A stretch of DNA of 64,000 nt from an uncultured Paracoccaceae bacterium. Its GTDB lineage: Bacteria; Pseudomonadota; Alphaproteobacteria; Rhodobacterales; Rhodobacteraceae. The position numbers and the translations under genes were made by a program. A model generated the notes under the pieces. That model was given only the letters and a program-made list of their open reading frames with translations, made no database searches and was not told the DNA's origin. Shown one piece after another: positions 40,564 to 48,841 of this stretch (the first letter of the stretch is position 1; the number at the start of each line of letters is the position of its first letter). The DNA is taken from the NCBI GenBank assembly GCA_947499725.1, contig CANMPK010000001.1, positions 62,001-126,000 of the forward strand. Direction: 5' to 3'.

Positions 40564-40677
40564 CGATGGCCATTTGATCTGGGTAAATGGTCATTATGGC
40601 CGCCGATTGGGGGAATTTTATCTAATGAAATCAATGATGGCATTTCAGATAGTGGCCAAGTTACGACGTGTTCGACA
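40564..40677 (-). repeat. Right end of the Tn7-like element (terminal inverted repeat and TnsB-type sites)
   Basis: Read on the minus strand from 40677 inward: TGTCGAACACG, then TAACTTGGCCACTAT (40649-40663), identical to the left-end site and at the same 14-bp offset. Further in is AATGACCATTTAC (near 40584-40596), then AGATCAAATGGCCATCG (40564-40580), the inverted partner of the left-end copy at 24433. Several copies of a TGRCCA-centred motif in one orientation are typical of TnsB-binding arrays. Confidence 0.85.
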
Positions 40678-40731
40678 TCACACCGTGTGTCGCCCTTTAG
40701 AGCTATCGCTTTCCTGTATTTAGATTGATTG

Positions 40732-40756
40732 AACGAGGCGCTTTATGCGCCTCGTT
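40732..40756 (+). terminator. Probable original nrdJ terminator, displaced by the insertion
   Basis: A perfect 10-bp stem, AACGAGGCGC (40732-40741) with GCGCCTCGTT (40747-40756), has a 5-nt loop and is followed by TCATTT. No gene ends between the transposon and this hairpin, and nrdJ on the other side has only 23 bp before the element. Joining the two flanks would put this stem about 75 bp after the nrdJ stop. Confidence 0.65.
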
Positions 40757-40807
40757 TCATTTAGAGCGTTTTACACCGCGCAGTCTTTGATCACCTATAC
40801 TCGCAGA

Positions 40808-40830
40808 GCTCAAATGGTCATTTTACGACA
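40808..40830 (-). repeat. Orphan transposon-end-like site outside the right end
   Basis: On the minus strand this reads TGTCGTAAAATGACCATTTG, which combines a TGTCGT terminus of Tn402/Tn5053 style with the same TGACCATTT motif as the internal TnsB-type sites. It lies 131 bp beyond the right end of the element and has no partner near nrdJ. From 40757 to the MarR gene I see nothing else. Confidence 0.5.
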
Positions 40831-40914
40831 CGTCCGTGAAGCATATTCAATGCAACACGAAGCGTCCCAAATCAGCGCTTGAGACCTTCGAACAAGTGTA
40901 TTGGGCGGCGAAAG

Positions 40915-41352
40915 CTAGGAAAATTTCGCTATTTGCCTCAAGCATTTTTGCAAGATTGCCTGTTCGTCCGCTGTGAAGGTCGCCATGAGGCTGTTATGAT
41001 AGCGCGTTGCTTCCTCTTGCAAATCGTCGAAGGCAGATACCCCTTGTTTGGTCAGCGAAAGCAACTCATTGCGACGATCTGTCGGGACCTCAGTGCGAAC
41101 CAGAAACCTTTGACGTTCTAGGGCTAATACAGCACGGCTCACTTTGGTTTTATGAAGGTCAGCCATGGTGCAAATTTGTTTTGCGGTCAAATCCCCATAG
41201 CGGCCAAGATGGTAAAGAACCCGCCATTCTGTGCGTAGCATCCCGTACCTGTCTTTGTAGGTCTTTTGGAAGTCGAGGCTCGTGGCCTCAGCGGCTCGGT
41301 TCAATAGGTAAGGAAGAAAATCTTGAAGCTGTAGTGTGTTATTTTTTGTCAT
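40915..41352 (-). CDS. MarR-family regulator of the homogentisate operon
   Basis: A 145-residue winged-helix MarR protein. The DNA-binding part is RTEWRVLYHLGRYGDLTAKQ, then CTMADLHKTKVSRAVLALER with the wing RTEVPTDRRNELLSLTKQG. The N- and C-terminal helices form the dimer interface. The gene is divergent from hmgA across a 72-bp gap that holds a palindromic operator candidate, so it probably represses hmgA-maiA-fahA until homogentisate or a related ligand binds. ATG 41352 is preferred over a TTG three codons upstream. The ligand is inferred from context. Confidence 0.88.
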   Translation of the reverse strand: MTKNNTLQLQDFLPYLLNRAAEATSLDFQKTYKDRYGMLRTEWRVLYHLGRYGDLTAKQICTMADLHKTKVSRAVLALERQRFLVRTEVPTDRRNELLSLTKQGVSAFDDLQEEATRYHNSLMATFTADEQAILQKCLRQIAKFS

Positions 41353-41375
41353 ATTCGCCAAATTATCCGTTGATA

Positions 41376-41389
41376 GTTACAAATGCAAC
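41376..41389. promoter_or_regulatory. Palindromic operator candidate between marR-type gene and hmgA
   Basis: GTTACAAATGCAAC has the dyad GTT-n-CA-nn-TG-n-AAC and lies midway between the divergent starts, 23 bp before the marR-type ATG and 36 bp before the hmgA ATG. This size and placement are usual for MarR-family operators. Confidence 0.55.
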
Positions 41390-41424
41390 AAATATCGATG
41401 GGTGAGATTTAGGAGAAATTTGCA

Positions 41425-42786
41425 ATGAATAAGATCGGCGCACCGCACGGGTTACAACAAGCAAGTACGACAGTGGGCACTCACGCAGGCTATATGCCGG
41501 GGTTTGGCAACGATTTTGAGACCGAAGCACTTCCAGGCGCTTTGCCGCAGGGAATGAACTCTCCGCAGAAATGTGAATACGGCCTCTATGGCGAACAGCT
41601 TTCAGGAACGGCATTCACCGCGCCAAGCCATCAGAACGAACGCACGTGGTGCTATCGTATCCGCCCGTCTGTGAAACATTCCCATCGCTATGAAAAGATC
41701 GACCTGCCGTATTGGGAATCCGCGCCCAATGTGGTCGAGGATGTGACCTCTCTTGGTCAATACCGTTGGGATCCAGTGCCGCATTCAGACCAGCCGCTCA
41801 CTTGGCTCACAGGCATGCGCACGATGACCACCGCAGGCGATGTGAACACGCAAGTGGGAATGGCGACCCATGTCTATCTCGTGACCGAAAGCATGGTGGA
41901 TTCATATTTCTATTCCGCAGACTCGGAAATGTTGGTCGTCCCACAAGAGGGCCGTTTGCGGTTCTGCACAGAGCTGGGTGTCATCGATCTAGAACCGCAA
42001 GAAATCGCAATCTTGCCGCGTGGTCTTGTGTACCGCGTTGAAGTGCTCGAGGGGCCGTGTCGCGGTTTTGTCTGTGAAAACTATGGTCAGAAATTCGAAT
42101 TGCCGGGGCGTGGCCCAATTGGCGCGAACTGCATGGCCAACCCGCGCGATTTCAAAACACCTGTCGCGGCCTTCGAAGATCGCGAAACACCTTCAACCGT
42201 GACCATCAAGTGGTGCGGCCAGTTCCATGAAACCAAGATCGGACATTCGCCTTTGGATGTTGTGGCATGGCACGGCAATTATGCGCCCTGTAAATATGAT
42301 CTGAAAACATATTGCCCGGTTGGAGCCATCCTCTTTGATCACCCAGATCCGTCGATTTTCACGGTTCTCACTGCGCCCTCAGGTCAGGAAGGCACCGCGA
42401 ACATCGATTTCGTTCTGTTCCGTGAACGCTGGATGGTGGCCGAAGATACGTTCCGCCCGCCTTGGTATCACAAGAACATCATGTCCGAGCTGATGGGTAA
42501 TATTTACGGCCAGTATGATGCAAAGCCCAAAGGCTTCATTCCTGGTGGGATCAGCCTGCACAACATGATGCTGCCTCATGGCCCAGACAAGAACGCTTTC
42601 GAAGGCGCTTCAAACGCCGACCTTGGCCCAGAGAAGCTCGACAATACAATGTCCTTCATGTTCGAGACCCGCTTCCCACAACACCTGACAACATTTGCGG
42701 GCAAAGAAGCGCCGCTTCAGGACGATTACATCGATTGCTGGACCGACATCGAAAAGAAATTCGACGGCACGCCGGGGGTCAAATGA
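41425..42786 (+). CDS. hmgA: Homogentisate 1,2-dioxygenase
   Basis: A 453-residue non-heme iron(II) dioxygenase that opens the ring of homogentisate to maleylacetoacetate in tyrosine and phenylalanine catabolism. The N-terminal [20 protein letters not shown] is highly conserved. The iron-ligand region follows in the C-terminal cupin ([20 protein letters not shown] with His and Glu, and the later [10 protein letters not shown] His). The length matches the family. AGGAGA at 41411-41416 serves the start. Its stop overlaps maiA by ATGA. It is first in the operon hmgA-maiA-fahA. Confidence 0.97.
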   Translation: MNKIGAPHGLQQASTTVGTHAGYMPGFGNDFETEALPGALPQGMNSPQKCEYGLYGEQLSGTAFTAPSHQNERTWCYRIRPSVKHSHRYEKIDLPYWESAPNVVEDVTSLGQYRWDPVPHSDQPLTWLTGMRTMTTAGDVNTQVGMATHVYLVTESMVDSYFYSADSEMLVVPQEGRLRFCTELGVIDLEPQEIAILPRGLVYRVEVLEGPCRGFVCENYGQKFELPGRGPIGANCMANPRDFKTPVAAFEDRETPSTVTIKWCGQFHETKIGHSPLDVVAWHGNYAPCKYDLKTYCPVGAILFDHPDPSIFTVLTAPSGQEGTANIDFVLFRERWMVAEDTFRPPWYHKNIMSELMGNIYGQYDAKPKGFIPGGISLHNMMLPHGPDKNAFEGASNADLGPEKLDNTMSFMFETRFPQHLTTFAGKEAPLQDDYIDCWTDIEKKFDGTPGVK

Positions 42787-43424
42787 AGCTTTACAGCTAC
42801 TGGCGATCCACAACCTCTTACCGCGTGCGGGCCGCCTTGAATCTGAAGGAGGTGCCTTACGAGACTGTCCCTGTTGATTTGGTGGCCGGCGCGCAATCTG
42901 CGCCAGACTATATGGCGCTCAATCCGGGGGCAGGGGTGCCAACGCTTGTGCTGGATGACGGCACTGTTTTGACCCAGTCCATGGCGATCCTCGACTACAT
43001 CGATGCGACATGGCCCAGCCCGCGCTTGATCCCTACCGATCCAGTGGACCGCGCACGCGTGTTGGCGGTGGCACATGGGGTCGCGCTGGATATCCATCCG
43101 GTGAATAACTTACGCGTCATCCAAGCCCTTGGCGCTGAATTTGGGGCGACTGCCGCGCAGAAAAAGGCGTGGATGCAACATTGGATGACACAGGGATTCA
43201 CGGCTCTCGAAACCCAAATTTCAAGCGAATCCGCCTTTGCCTTTGGCGATGCACCCAACCTTGCAGACCTATGCATCGTATCTCAAATGTACAACGCCGA
43301 GCGCTGGGAGGTGCCCTTGGCCGCTTTCCCAAAGCTCAACAAAATCACAGCGAATTGCCTCGCCATTCCGGCCATCTTGGCCGCTCATCCTGACAACCAA
43401 CCCGACGCGAAAGAAACGACATGA
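42783..43424 (+). CDS. maiA: Maleylacetoacetate isomerase
   Basis: A 213-residue zeta-class glutathione transferase that isomerises maleylacetoacetate to fumarylacetoacetate using glutathione as cofactor. The N-terminal motif [20 protein letters not shown] carries the SS/ST-x-x-R-V-R signature (catalytic Ser), and SMAILDYID in the thioredoxin domain contacts glutathione. The C-terminal [14 protein letters not shown] and [13 protein letters not shown] blocks are characteristic. Both ends overlap neighbours by ATGA (hmgA and fahA), so the three enzymes are coupled. Confidence 0.95.
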   Translation: MKLYSYWRSTTSYRVRAALNLKEVPYETVPVDLVAGAQSAPDYMALNPGAGVPTLVLDDGTVLTQSMAILDYIDATWPSPRLIPTDPVDRARVLAVAHGVALDIHPVNNLRVIQALGAEFGATAAQKKAWMQHWMTQGFTALETQISSESAFAFGDAPNLADLCIVSQMYNAERWEVPLAAFPKLNKITANCLAIPAILAAHPDNQPDAKETT

Positions 43425-44668
43425 CATTGCTGAAATCTTGGGTCGAGAGCGCGAACAGCGCCGAAACACCTTTTCCTTTGAATAACCTGCCTTATGGCGT
43501 GTTCGCTATGGATGCCGAAACCATGCCGCGCTGTGGGGTTGCGATTGGCGATATGATCTTTGATCTGTTCAAAGCCGAAAGCGACGGCCTAGTTGATCTG
43601 GGGGCTCCAGTTTTTGATGTTCCTTACTGGAACGAAGTTATGGATCTCGGGGCCGCGTCTTGGGCTTCCCTGCGCGCACGCTTGACCGAGCTGCTAGCAG
43701 AGGGCGCAGAGGCATTGCCAGAATATCTCGTGGCGCAGGCTGATGTGACAATGGTGATGCCATTTAAAGTGGTTGAGTTCACAGACTTCTATGCAGGCAA
43801 ACACCACGCCATGAACGTCGGCACGATGTTCCGCGGTCCGGAAAATGCTTTGCCACCGAATTGGTTGCATATCCCGATTGGCTATAATGGACGGGCGTCC
43901 ACTGTTGTGGTGTCTGGCACAGATATCGTACGCCCCAATGGCCAAACCAAAGCGCCCGACGCCGAAGCGCCATCCTTTGGTCCATGTAAACGTCTGGATA
44001 TCGAACTTGAGATGGGCGCGATTATCGGTGGCTCAAATGCCATGGGGGATCCGGTCACCGTGCAACAAGCCGATGACATGATCTTTGGCTATGTTCTTCT
44101 GAACGACTGGTCCGCGCGCGATATCCAAGCATGGGAATACCAACCGCTTGGTCCTTTCCAAGCCAAGGCATTCGCAACCTCCATCAGCCCTTGGATCGTG
44201 ACCAAAGAAGCGCTTGAACCGTTCCGCACCAGCACTCCTGAACGCGAAAAGGAACTGCTACCGCATTTGGTCGAACCTGGTCCGATGCTTTACGATATCG
44301 ATTTAGAAGTGACGATGGCCCCAAAGGGCAAAGCCGCAACCACAATCGCGCGCACGAATTACAATCAAATGTATTACTCTGCGGCGCAACAATTGGCGCA
44401 TCACGCCACATCTGGCTGCGCGATGAATGTCGGTGATTTGATTGGCTCCGGTACGATCTCTGGCCCCAATAAATCTGAGCGCGGCTCTCTGCTAGAACTC
44501 ACGTGGGGTGGCAAAGAACCGATGACTTTGGACACAGGCGAAACGCGTGCTTTCATCGAGGATGGAGACACACTAACCCTAACGGGCGCGGCCAATGGAG
44601 ACGGCTACAAAGTCGGTTTTGGCGACTGTGTTGGCGCAATCCTTCCTGCAAAGCCATTTCCAGCATAA
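43421..44668 (+). CDS. fahA: Fumarylacetoacetase
   Basis: A 415-residue hydrolase that splits fumarylacetoacetate into fumarate and acetoacetate, the last step of tyrosine degradation. The N-terminal SH3-like domain (LPYGVFAMDAETMPRCGVAI) is followed by the catalytic domain, with EFTDFYAGKHHAMNVGTMFR holding the catalytic His and the metal Asp, LDIELEMGAIIG with the metal Glu residues, and LLNDWSARDIQAWEYQPLGP. Length and motifs are those of the family. It ends the operon; an imperfect stem (44682-44746) and a short hairpin follow. Confidence 0.96.
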   Translation: MTLLKSWVESANSAETPFPLNNLPYGVFAMDAETMPRCGVAIGDMIFDLFKAESDGLVDLGAPVFDVPYWNEVMDLGAASWASLRARLTELLAEGAEALPEYLVAQADVTMVMPFKVVEFTDFYAGKHHAMNVGTMFRGPENALPPNWLHIPIGYNGRASTVVVSGTDIVRPNGQTKAPDAEAPSFGPCKRLDIELEMGAIIGGSNAMGDPVTVQQADDMIFGYVLLNDWSARDIQAWEYQPLGPFQAKAFATSISPWIVTKEALEPFRTSTPEREKELLPHLVEPGPMLYDIDLEVTMAPKGKAATTIARTNYNQMYYSAAQQLAHHATSGCAMNVGDLIGSGTISGPNKSERGSLLELTWGGKEPMTLDTGETRAFIEDGDTLTLTGAANGDGYKVGFGDCVGAILPAKPFPA

Positions 44669-44767
44669 GGACAGTGTCAAAAGCACATGCACTCCAAGGG
44701 GATAGGTCAGAAACGTCTAAGACAAGCTGATCACCCCTTTTGTGCTGAGGCACCATCATCTCCGATG

Positions 44768-44787
44768 CCCCACACGTGTTGGGGTTT
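44768..44787 (+). terminator. Possible terminator after fahA
   Basis: CCCCA (44768-44772) pairs with TGGGG (44780-44784) around CACGTGT, followed by TTT. Upstream, AGCACA (44682) and TGTGCT (44741) with AAGGGGAT/ATCACCCCTT form a larger imperfect stem. The region to 44934 holds no gene. Confidence 0.4.
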
Positions 44788-44934
44788 GGACGTAAGCAAG
44801 AAGATTGGGAACGCGAACTCCAGCGCTTCCCAATCTGGTTGATCGCCGCAAACCTCAGCTGCCCCCTTCACCAGATGGTCACTGTCGCACGAAGCTGTTA
44901 AACAGCCGCAAAATGACTTTTAGAGGAAGTGGCA

Positions 44935-45264
44935 ATGATCCAGCCAACAGCGTCTTTCAAAGAAAACCTGCAACTTTTGCCGTCGATCGACCAGCTATCA
45001 CGCATCGATCTTGCTGATGCGCAAGGCACTGTTGTGGCCTCCATCGAGAATAAACCGGGCAAACAAGGGTCTCTGGCCGTCTATCAATACCTTCAGCAAT
45101 CATTCGGGCGCATCGACGCCAAAGCCGCCGCACACGGCCTCGCTGTATTTGCGGAACATACGGAAGACGCAAAGAACCGCCCGGGTGCGCATCCAAATAT
45201 TGATCTGCTCGTGGCAATAATCGACAACGATGCCCCTTTGAGCGTTACTGTGGTGCAAGCGTAA
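44935..45264 (+). CDS. DUF2322 family protein
   Basis: A 109-residue protein that I recognise as DUF2322, a small proteobacterial family of unknown function. It is marked by NLQLLPSIDQLSRIDLADAQ, the SIENKPGKQGSLAVYQYL block and HPNIDLLVAII near the end. It has no signal peptide and no membrane segment. The start at ATG 44935 is fixed by GAGGAA at 44923-44928. It stands alone between the homogentisate operon and tRNA-Thr; 224 bp follow it in which I see no gene, and the tRNA promoter must lie there. Confidence 0.7.
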   Translation: MIQPTASFKENLQLLPSIDQLSRIDLADAQGTVVASIENKPGKQGSLAVYQYLQQSFGRIDAKAAAHGLAVFAEHTEDAKNRPGAHPNIDLLVAIIDNDAPLSVTVVQA

Positions 45265-45488
45265 CGCACGCCCAGTACAGCCCATCGGTGTGATCCAGAG
45301 CTTTTTTCCTGTTCGGAAATTGAAACTGGCTCCTGAAGAACCGAGTATCCGCATCTTGCGCGCCCCTGACCCACATTCACGAAACGACCGATCTCAAAGA
45401 GCCGGTATGGCGTGGGTCACAGAAAGTGAAAAACATTTCAAAAAGGGGTTTGCGGATTACTTTTCAATATACTAAAAGGCCGCCCACG

Positions 45489-45564
45489 GCCCCTATAGCT
45501 CAGCTGGTAGAGCAACTGATTTGTAATCAGTAGGTCCGCGGTTCGAGTCCGTGTGGGGGCACCA
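45489..45564 (+). tRNA. tRNA-Thr (anticodon TGT)
   Basis: A complete 76-nt cloverleaf. The acceptor stem is GCCCCTA with TGGGGGC, the D arm is GCTCAGCTGGTAGAGC, the anticodon arm is CTGATTTGTAATCAG with TGT in the loop, the T arm has GTTCGAGTCC, and the 3' CCA is encoded. Confidence 0.97.
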
Positions 45565-45730
45565 TTTCTCATAGTGTTGAATGTTCTTTACGGTGCCACT
45601 GGCATCTAAGAAGTGCTTCTTGGCGGCTGCAATAGTCACGATGATCTCAGCGTTTCGCGGTGAATGTCGGATGCGACCTGTGTGCAGTAGAAATTTGCGT
45701 CTCATCTTCAGGATTTGACGCCCCATAAAA

Positions 45731-45760
45731 AACGGCCCGATCTATTCAGATCGGGCCGTT
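45731..45760 (-). terminator. Terminator of nhaC
   Basis: A perfect 13-bp stem, AACGGCCCGATCT (45731-45743) with AGATCGGGCCGTT (45748-45760), has a 4-nt loop. On the minus strand it runs into TTTTTTATGG. It stands 17 bp after the nhaC stop codon. Confidence 0.92.
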
Positions 45761-45776
45761 TCGTTTTCATGATATC

Positions 45777-47213
45777 TTATTCAGCAGGCGCCGGCGCTGC
45801 TACGGGCGTTTCTTCTTCGCCTTTATCCAGTGGGTTGATTGTCCAACCCATGACGCCAAACAGGATCGTCACCAGCGGGGACAGCCAGCAGAAGAAAGCA
45901 AACGGTGCATAGGCAATCGTTGCCACACCCAGCGTCGCAGCTTGATACGCACCACCAGAGTTCCACGGTACCAAGTTCGCTGTCACGGTTGCAGAATCCT
46001 CTACCGCACGCGACAGGTTCTCTGGCGCAAGACCACGATCACGATAGGCTTGCGCGTAAGTACGCGCGCCCATAACGATGGACATATACTGATCGCACAG
46101 GATCATGTTCGCACCAATACAGGTCAACACAGTCGAAACGATCAAAGACCCAGTGGATTTCGCCAAGCTCAGCACCTTATCTGCAATGGCTTTCAGCTGG
46201 TTGGTGCGCTCCATCACGCCGCCAAACATCATCGCCACAGTCACAAGGCTGATCGTGTACATCATGGAATCCATACCGCCACGCGACAGCAGTGCATCCA
46301 CATCTTCGTTGCCGGTATCAGCACCAAAACCGCCAAAGGCCACGTTCAACAGGTCTTCGTAAGTTGCGCCTTGCAAGCCGATTGCGATCAAAGCAGCCGC
46401 CAATACACCCAGTGTAATCCCTGGGATCGCGGGCACTTTTTTGTAAGACACAAACATAACCACCAGCGGCGGCAGAACCATCACGATATTGATCGTAAAG
46501 TTCTCATCCAACACGGCCAAAATAGTTTGGATGCGTTCGATGTTGCCTTCATTGCCGCCATACTGAAAGCCCAGCACAGTTTCGATGATCAACGTCAGCA
46601 CAATCGAAACGCCTGTCGTGTAAGACATATGGCGAATGTGTGTGAACAGATCCGTGCCAGCGAGGGCAGGGGCCATGTTGGTTGTGTCTGACAATGGGGA
46701 CATCTTGTCGCCGAAATACGCACCAGACAGCACCGCGCCGGCGACCAATGGCAATGGCAGGCCAAGGCCCGCGCCCACGCCCATCAGCGCCACACCAACG
46801 GTACCTGTTGTGCCCCAGCTTGTGCCGGTCGCCAAAGAGGTCATTGCGCAGATGATCACCGTGGCAGGCAAGAAGATCGTCGGCGAAAGTACCTGTAGGC
46901 CGTAGTAAATCAATGTCGGCACAACGCCCGCAATGATCCAAACACCAATCAAAATCCCGACAAGGATCAGAATGATGATGGCAGGCAAGGAATTGGTGAT
47001 ACCGCGTACCATGCCGTTTTGAATGTTCTGCCAGCTAAAGCCGCAGCGCATCGCCACAAGCGAGGCCACGAACACGCCCATAAGCATCGGAATATGTGGG
47101 TCCAGACCGTACACAACGATCGATAGACCGATGCCAATCACCAGCGAGACCAGTGAGATCAGCGCTTCCCAAAAATGCGGCGCCCTAGCGCCAGCCGGAA
47201 TAGTCGTTTTCAT
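45777..47213 (-). CDS. nhaC: Na+/H+ antiporter, NhaC family
   Basis: A 478-residue integral membrane protein with about 11-12 hydrophobic segments. Characteristic blocks are ICAMTSLATGTSWGTTGTVG, GAVLSGAYFGDKMSPLSDTT with charged residues inside the membrane region, and the near-repeat NLVPWNSGGAYQAATLGV in the C-terminal half. NhaC proteins exchange protons for sodium and help keep sodium low in marine and alkaliphilic bacteria; some relatives in this superfamily move organic acids or amines. GGAGATG precedes the ATG. The gene is followed by its own terminator and is separated from the next minus-strand gene by 281 bp with hairpins. Confidence 0.88.
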   Translation of the reverse strand: MKTTIPAGARAPHFWEALISLVSLVIGIGLSIVVYGLDPHIPMLMGVFVASLVAMRCGFSWQNIQNGMVRGITNSLPAIIILILVGILIGVWIIAGVVPTLIYYGLQVLSPTIFLPATVIICAMTSLATGTSWGTTGTVGVALMGVGAGLGLPLPLVAGAVLSGAYFGDKMSPLSDTTNMAPALAGTDLFTHIRHMSYTTGVSIVLTLIIETVLGFQYGGNEGNIERIQTILAVLDENFTINIVMVLPPLVVMFVSYKKVPAIPGITLGVLAAALIAIGLQGATYEDLLNVAFGGFGADTGNEDVDALLSRGGMDSMMYTISLVTVAMMFGGVMERTNQLKAIADKVLSLAKSTGSLIVSTVLTCIGANMILCDQYMSIVMGARTYAQAYRDRGLAPENLSRAVEDSATVTANLVPWNSGGAYQAATLGVATIAYAPFAFFCWLSPLVTILFGVMGWTINPLDKGEEETPVAAPAPAE

Positions 47214-47382
47214 AGTTCATCTCCATAATGTTGTCCTCCCTCCTTCGCTTTTTCGCAAAAGTTATCTTTATAATTAGAAGGGGTTAGCTGAGAGATCGCT
47301 CAGCCATCGCTGCTTAAATTTGGTCGGGGCATCTCCTTCGTGCGTGATAAATCTATTCAAGTTGAACCGTAGAAATGGCCGT

Positions 47383-47411
47383 CTGGGCGAAGAGACGGCC
47401 TCTTCGCCCAG
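47383..47411. repeat. Perfect 12-bp hairpin downstream of the saccharopine-dehydrogenase family gene
   Basis: CTGGGCGAAGAG (47383-47394) and CTCTTCGCCCAG (47400-47411) are exact inverted repeats with a 5-nt loop. An alternative pairing uses GGCCGTCT with AGACGGCC, so two stems compete. There is no U tract in either direction. It could be a secondary terminator or an mRNA-end structure. Confidence 0.5.
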
Positions 47412-47462
47412 TGGGCCCTAGGGATGTGGCAATCGGAATAGGGGACCCCTTGCCACGGCCCA

Positions 47463-47494
47463 AAGACAGCTGCCTGCAACACGGCAGCTGATCT
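47463..47494 (-). terminator. Terminator of the saccharopine-dehydrogenase family gene
   Basis: CAGCTGCC (47467-47474) pairs with GGCAGCTG (47483-47490), with flanking AAAGA/TCTTT extending the stem and giving a short U tract on the minus strand. It starts directly after the stop codon. Confidence 0.7.
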
Positions 47495-48553
47495 TTATTT
47501 CGCGTAGAGAGAGCCTGTCGGCATCGACAGGAAGTCTTGCAGAGAAATGTCTTCTTGTTTCAAAAAGCCTTGGGCTGGCAGTTTGCCGTCACGCACCATC
47601 TCGATGATCGCAACAACGGAACCAGCTGTTGTCCAAGCAATGGCGGTACGGCGTGTGCCCGCAACGTCGATTGGGCGGTAGCCACGTACAAATTCACGGC
47701 GCTCTAGGCGGCCATCAATCATGCCCTCAGCAGAAGCGTGCACATACACAACATCGTCCTGAACCGGTGGCTTGGCCTTCACCAAAATCTCACCTGCTTC
47801 TTTGCGATTGTCGCGCATCAGCAGCTCATGGAAGAAGAAGTTCATTTGTGCCGCATGGCCCGGATACCGCATGGATTTGTAATCGATGTTATCGACCTTA
47901 CCCAGATAGGTGTCACACATGGTGCCCAAACCGCCAGACGTGGTGAAAGCCTCAAGCTTCATACCGTCGATATAGATGTCCTCCAGCCATTCCATGGCAG
48001 ACACCCACTTACGTTCACCGCTTTCGATGACTTCACAGTCATTCAGGTATTCATTCACCACGCCCTCAGGGGACCAGTTGAATGCATAGCCCATCATGCC
48101 AGTTGGGTTTTGTGGCAATGCGCCAACACGCATTTTACACACACGGCAATCATCAAATTGCTCGATCAGGTCCGCACCTACGATCCCAATGAAACCAGGC
48201 GCCAAACCACACTGCGGTGCCATCAACCCTTTAGAGGTCTTGCTCATCTCGATGATCGCCTGCGTGGTTGGAACATCTTCGGTGAGATCGAAGTAGTGAA
48301 TACCTGCATCATGCGCCGCTTGCGCCAACTCGATGTTCAAATGGTACGGCAAACAAGACAGAACCGCATCTTGTTGTGCAAATTCACTTGCGACAGCAGA
48401 CGCATCGCTAAGATCCAGATTTTTATAGGTAAAAGCCACCTCGCCACGAGGCTCTTTCATATCAACGCCGGTCACTTCGAACCCAGAATTGTGCAGCAAT
48501 TCTGACGCGAGTTTCCCGACTTTACCTAAGCCTAGAACGATTACTTTTTTCAT
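47495..48553 (-). CDS. Saccharopine dehydrogenase family protein
   Basis: A 352-residue NAD(P)-dependent oxidoreductase. The N-terminal Rossmann fold starts KKVIVLGLGKVGKLASELL with an acidic residue after strand 2 (VTGVDMKE). Then come DAVLSCLPYHLNIELAQAAH, the family block GIHYFDLTEDV, and APQCGLAPGFIGIVGADL. The C-terminal saccharopine-reductase-like domain includes TSGGLGTMCDTYLG and YPGHAAQMNFFFHELL. Related enzymes are saccharopine dehydrogenase, lysine 6-dehydrogenase and carboxynorspermidine synthase. The divergent Lrp/AsnC regulator suggests an amino-acid substrate, with lysine catabolism the first guess, but this is inference. Confidence 0.82.
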   Translation of the reverse strand: MKKVIVLGLGKVGKLASELLHNSGFEVTGVDMKEPRGEVAFTYKNLDLSDASAVASEFAQQDAVLSCLPYHLNIELAQAAHDAGIHYFDLTEDVPTTQAIIEMSKTSKGLMAPQCGLAPGFIGIVGADLIEQFDDCRVCKMRVGALPQNPTGMMGYAFNWSPEGVVNEYLNDCEVIESGERKWVSAMEWLEDIYIDGMKLEAFTTSGGLGTMCDTYLGKVDNIDYKSMRYPGHAAQMNFFFHELLMRDNRKEAGEILVKAKPPVQDDVVYVHASAEGMIDGRLERREFVRGYRPIDVAGTRRTAIAWTTAGSVVAIIEMVRDGKLPAQGFLKQEDISLQDFLSMPTGSLYAK

Positions 48554-48841
48554 GGACGAACCCCGTTGAGTAGTTTTTCAATTGGCCCCGAGCCGCCTTA
48601 TTGGACGGTCTCGGGGCGTAGTCACTCCCGCGCATCTGACCAAGCCGTGTTTGCTAATATGGACATGCCCCAACTCCGAAACAGGATTCGGAAAGCAGCC
48701 ATTTGGGACACGGTTCTCTGGTCCGATACAAAAGATTACCTGTACGGTGTCATGCCCCTGCGTCAGTCAAAATGTGAAAAAACTTATCAAAATGACAATT
48801 TTATGTTAAATGGTCATCTTCTGGTGCTGAAAGGGAAAGTC

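Larger units (their letters stand above)
24379..40677. mobile_element. Tn7-like transposon inserted downstream of nrdJ
   Basis: The 16,299-bp element is defined by inverted ends that both read TGTnnnACAC from outside in, with the 15-bp site TAACTTGGCCACTAT at the same 14-bp offset (24393-24407 and, inverted, 40649-40663). A second inverted pair lies further in. TCAC abuts both ends, and ATCAC can be read at 24374-24378 and 40677-40681, as expected for a short target duplication. The right part holds the transposition module tnsA-like, tnsB, tnsC and tniQ, all pointing to the right end. The cargo is a Lon-like AAA+ ATPase and a type I restriction-modification operon with an accessory phosphoribosyltransferase-fold gene. 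There is no resolvase gene. Flanking nrdJ and hmg genes are ordinary chromosome. Confidence 0.9.

Noticed and set aside
24379-40677. CRISPR-associated transposon
   Set aside because: No cas genes and no repeat-spacer array are present inside the element; the TniQ protein is of the long TnsD-like type.
40678-40830. A short MITE-like element between TGTCGCC (40688) and ACGACA (40825)
   Set aside because: Only five terminal bases match as an inverted repeat and the flanking bases show no duplication.
45493-45726. A 77-codon minus-strand frame overlapping tRNA-Thr
   Set aside because: Its C-terminal part (TDSNRGPTDYKSVALPAEL) is the antisense translation of the tRNA, a frequent annotation artefact. 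The rest shows no family features and no good ribosome-binding site.
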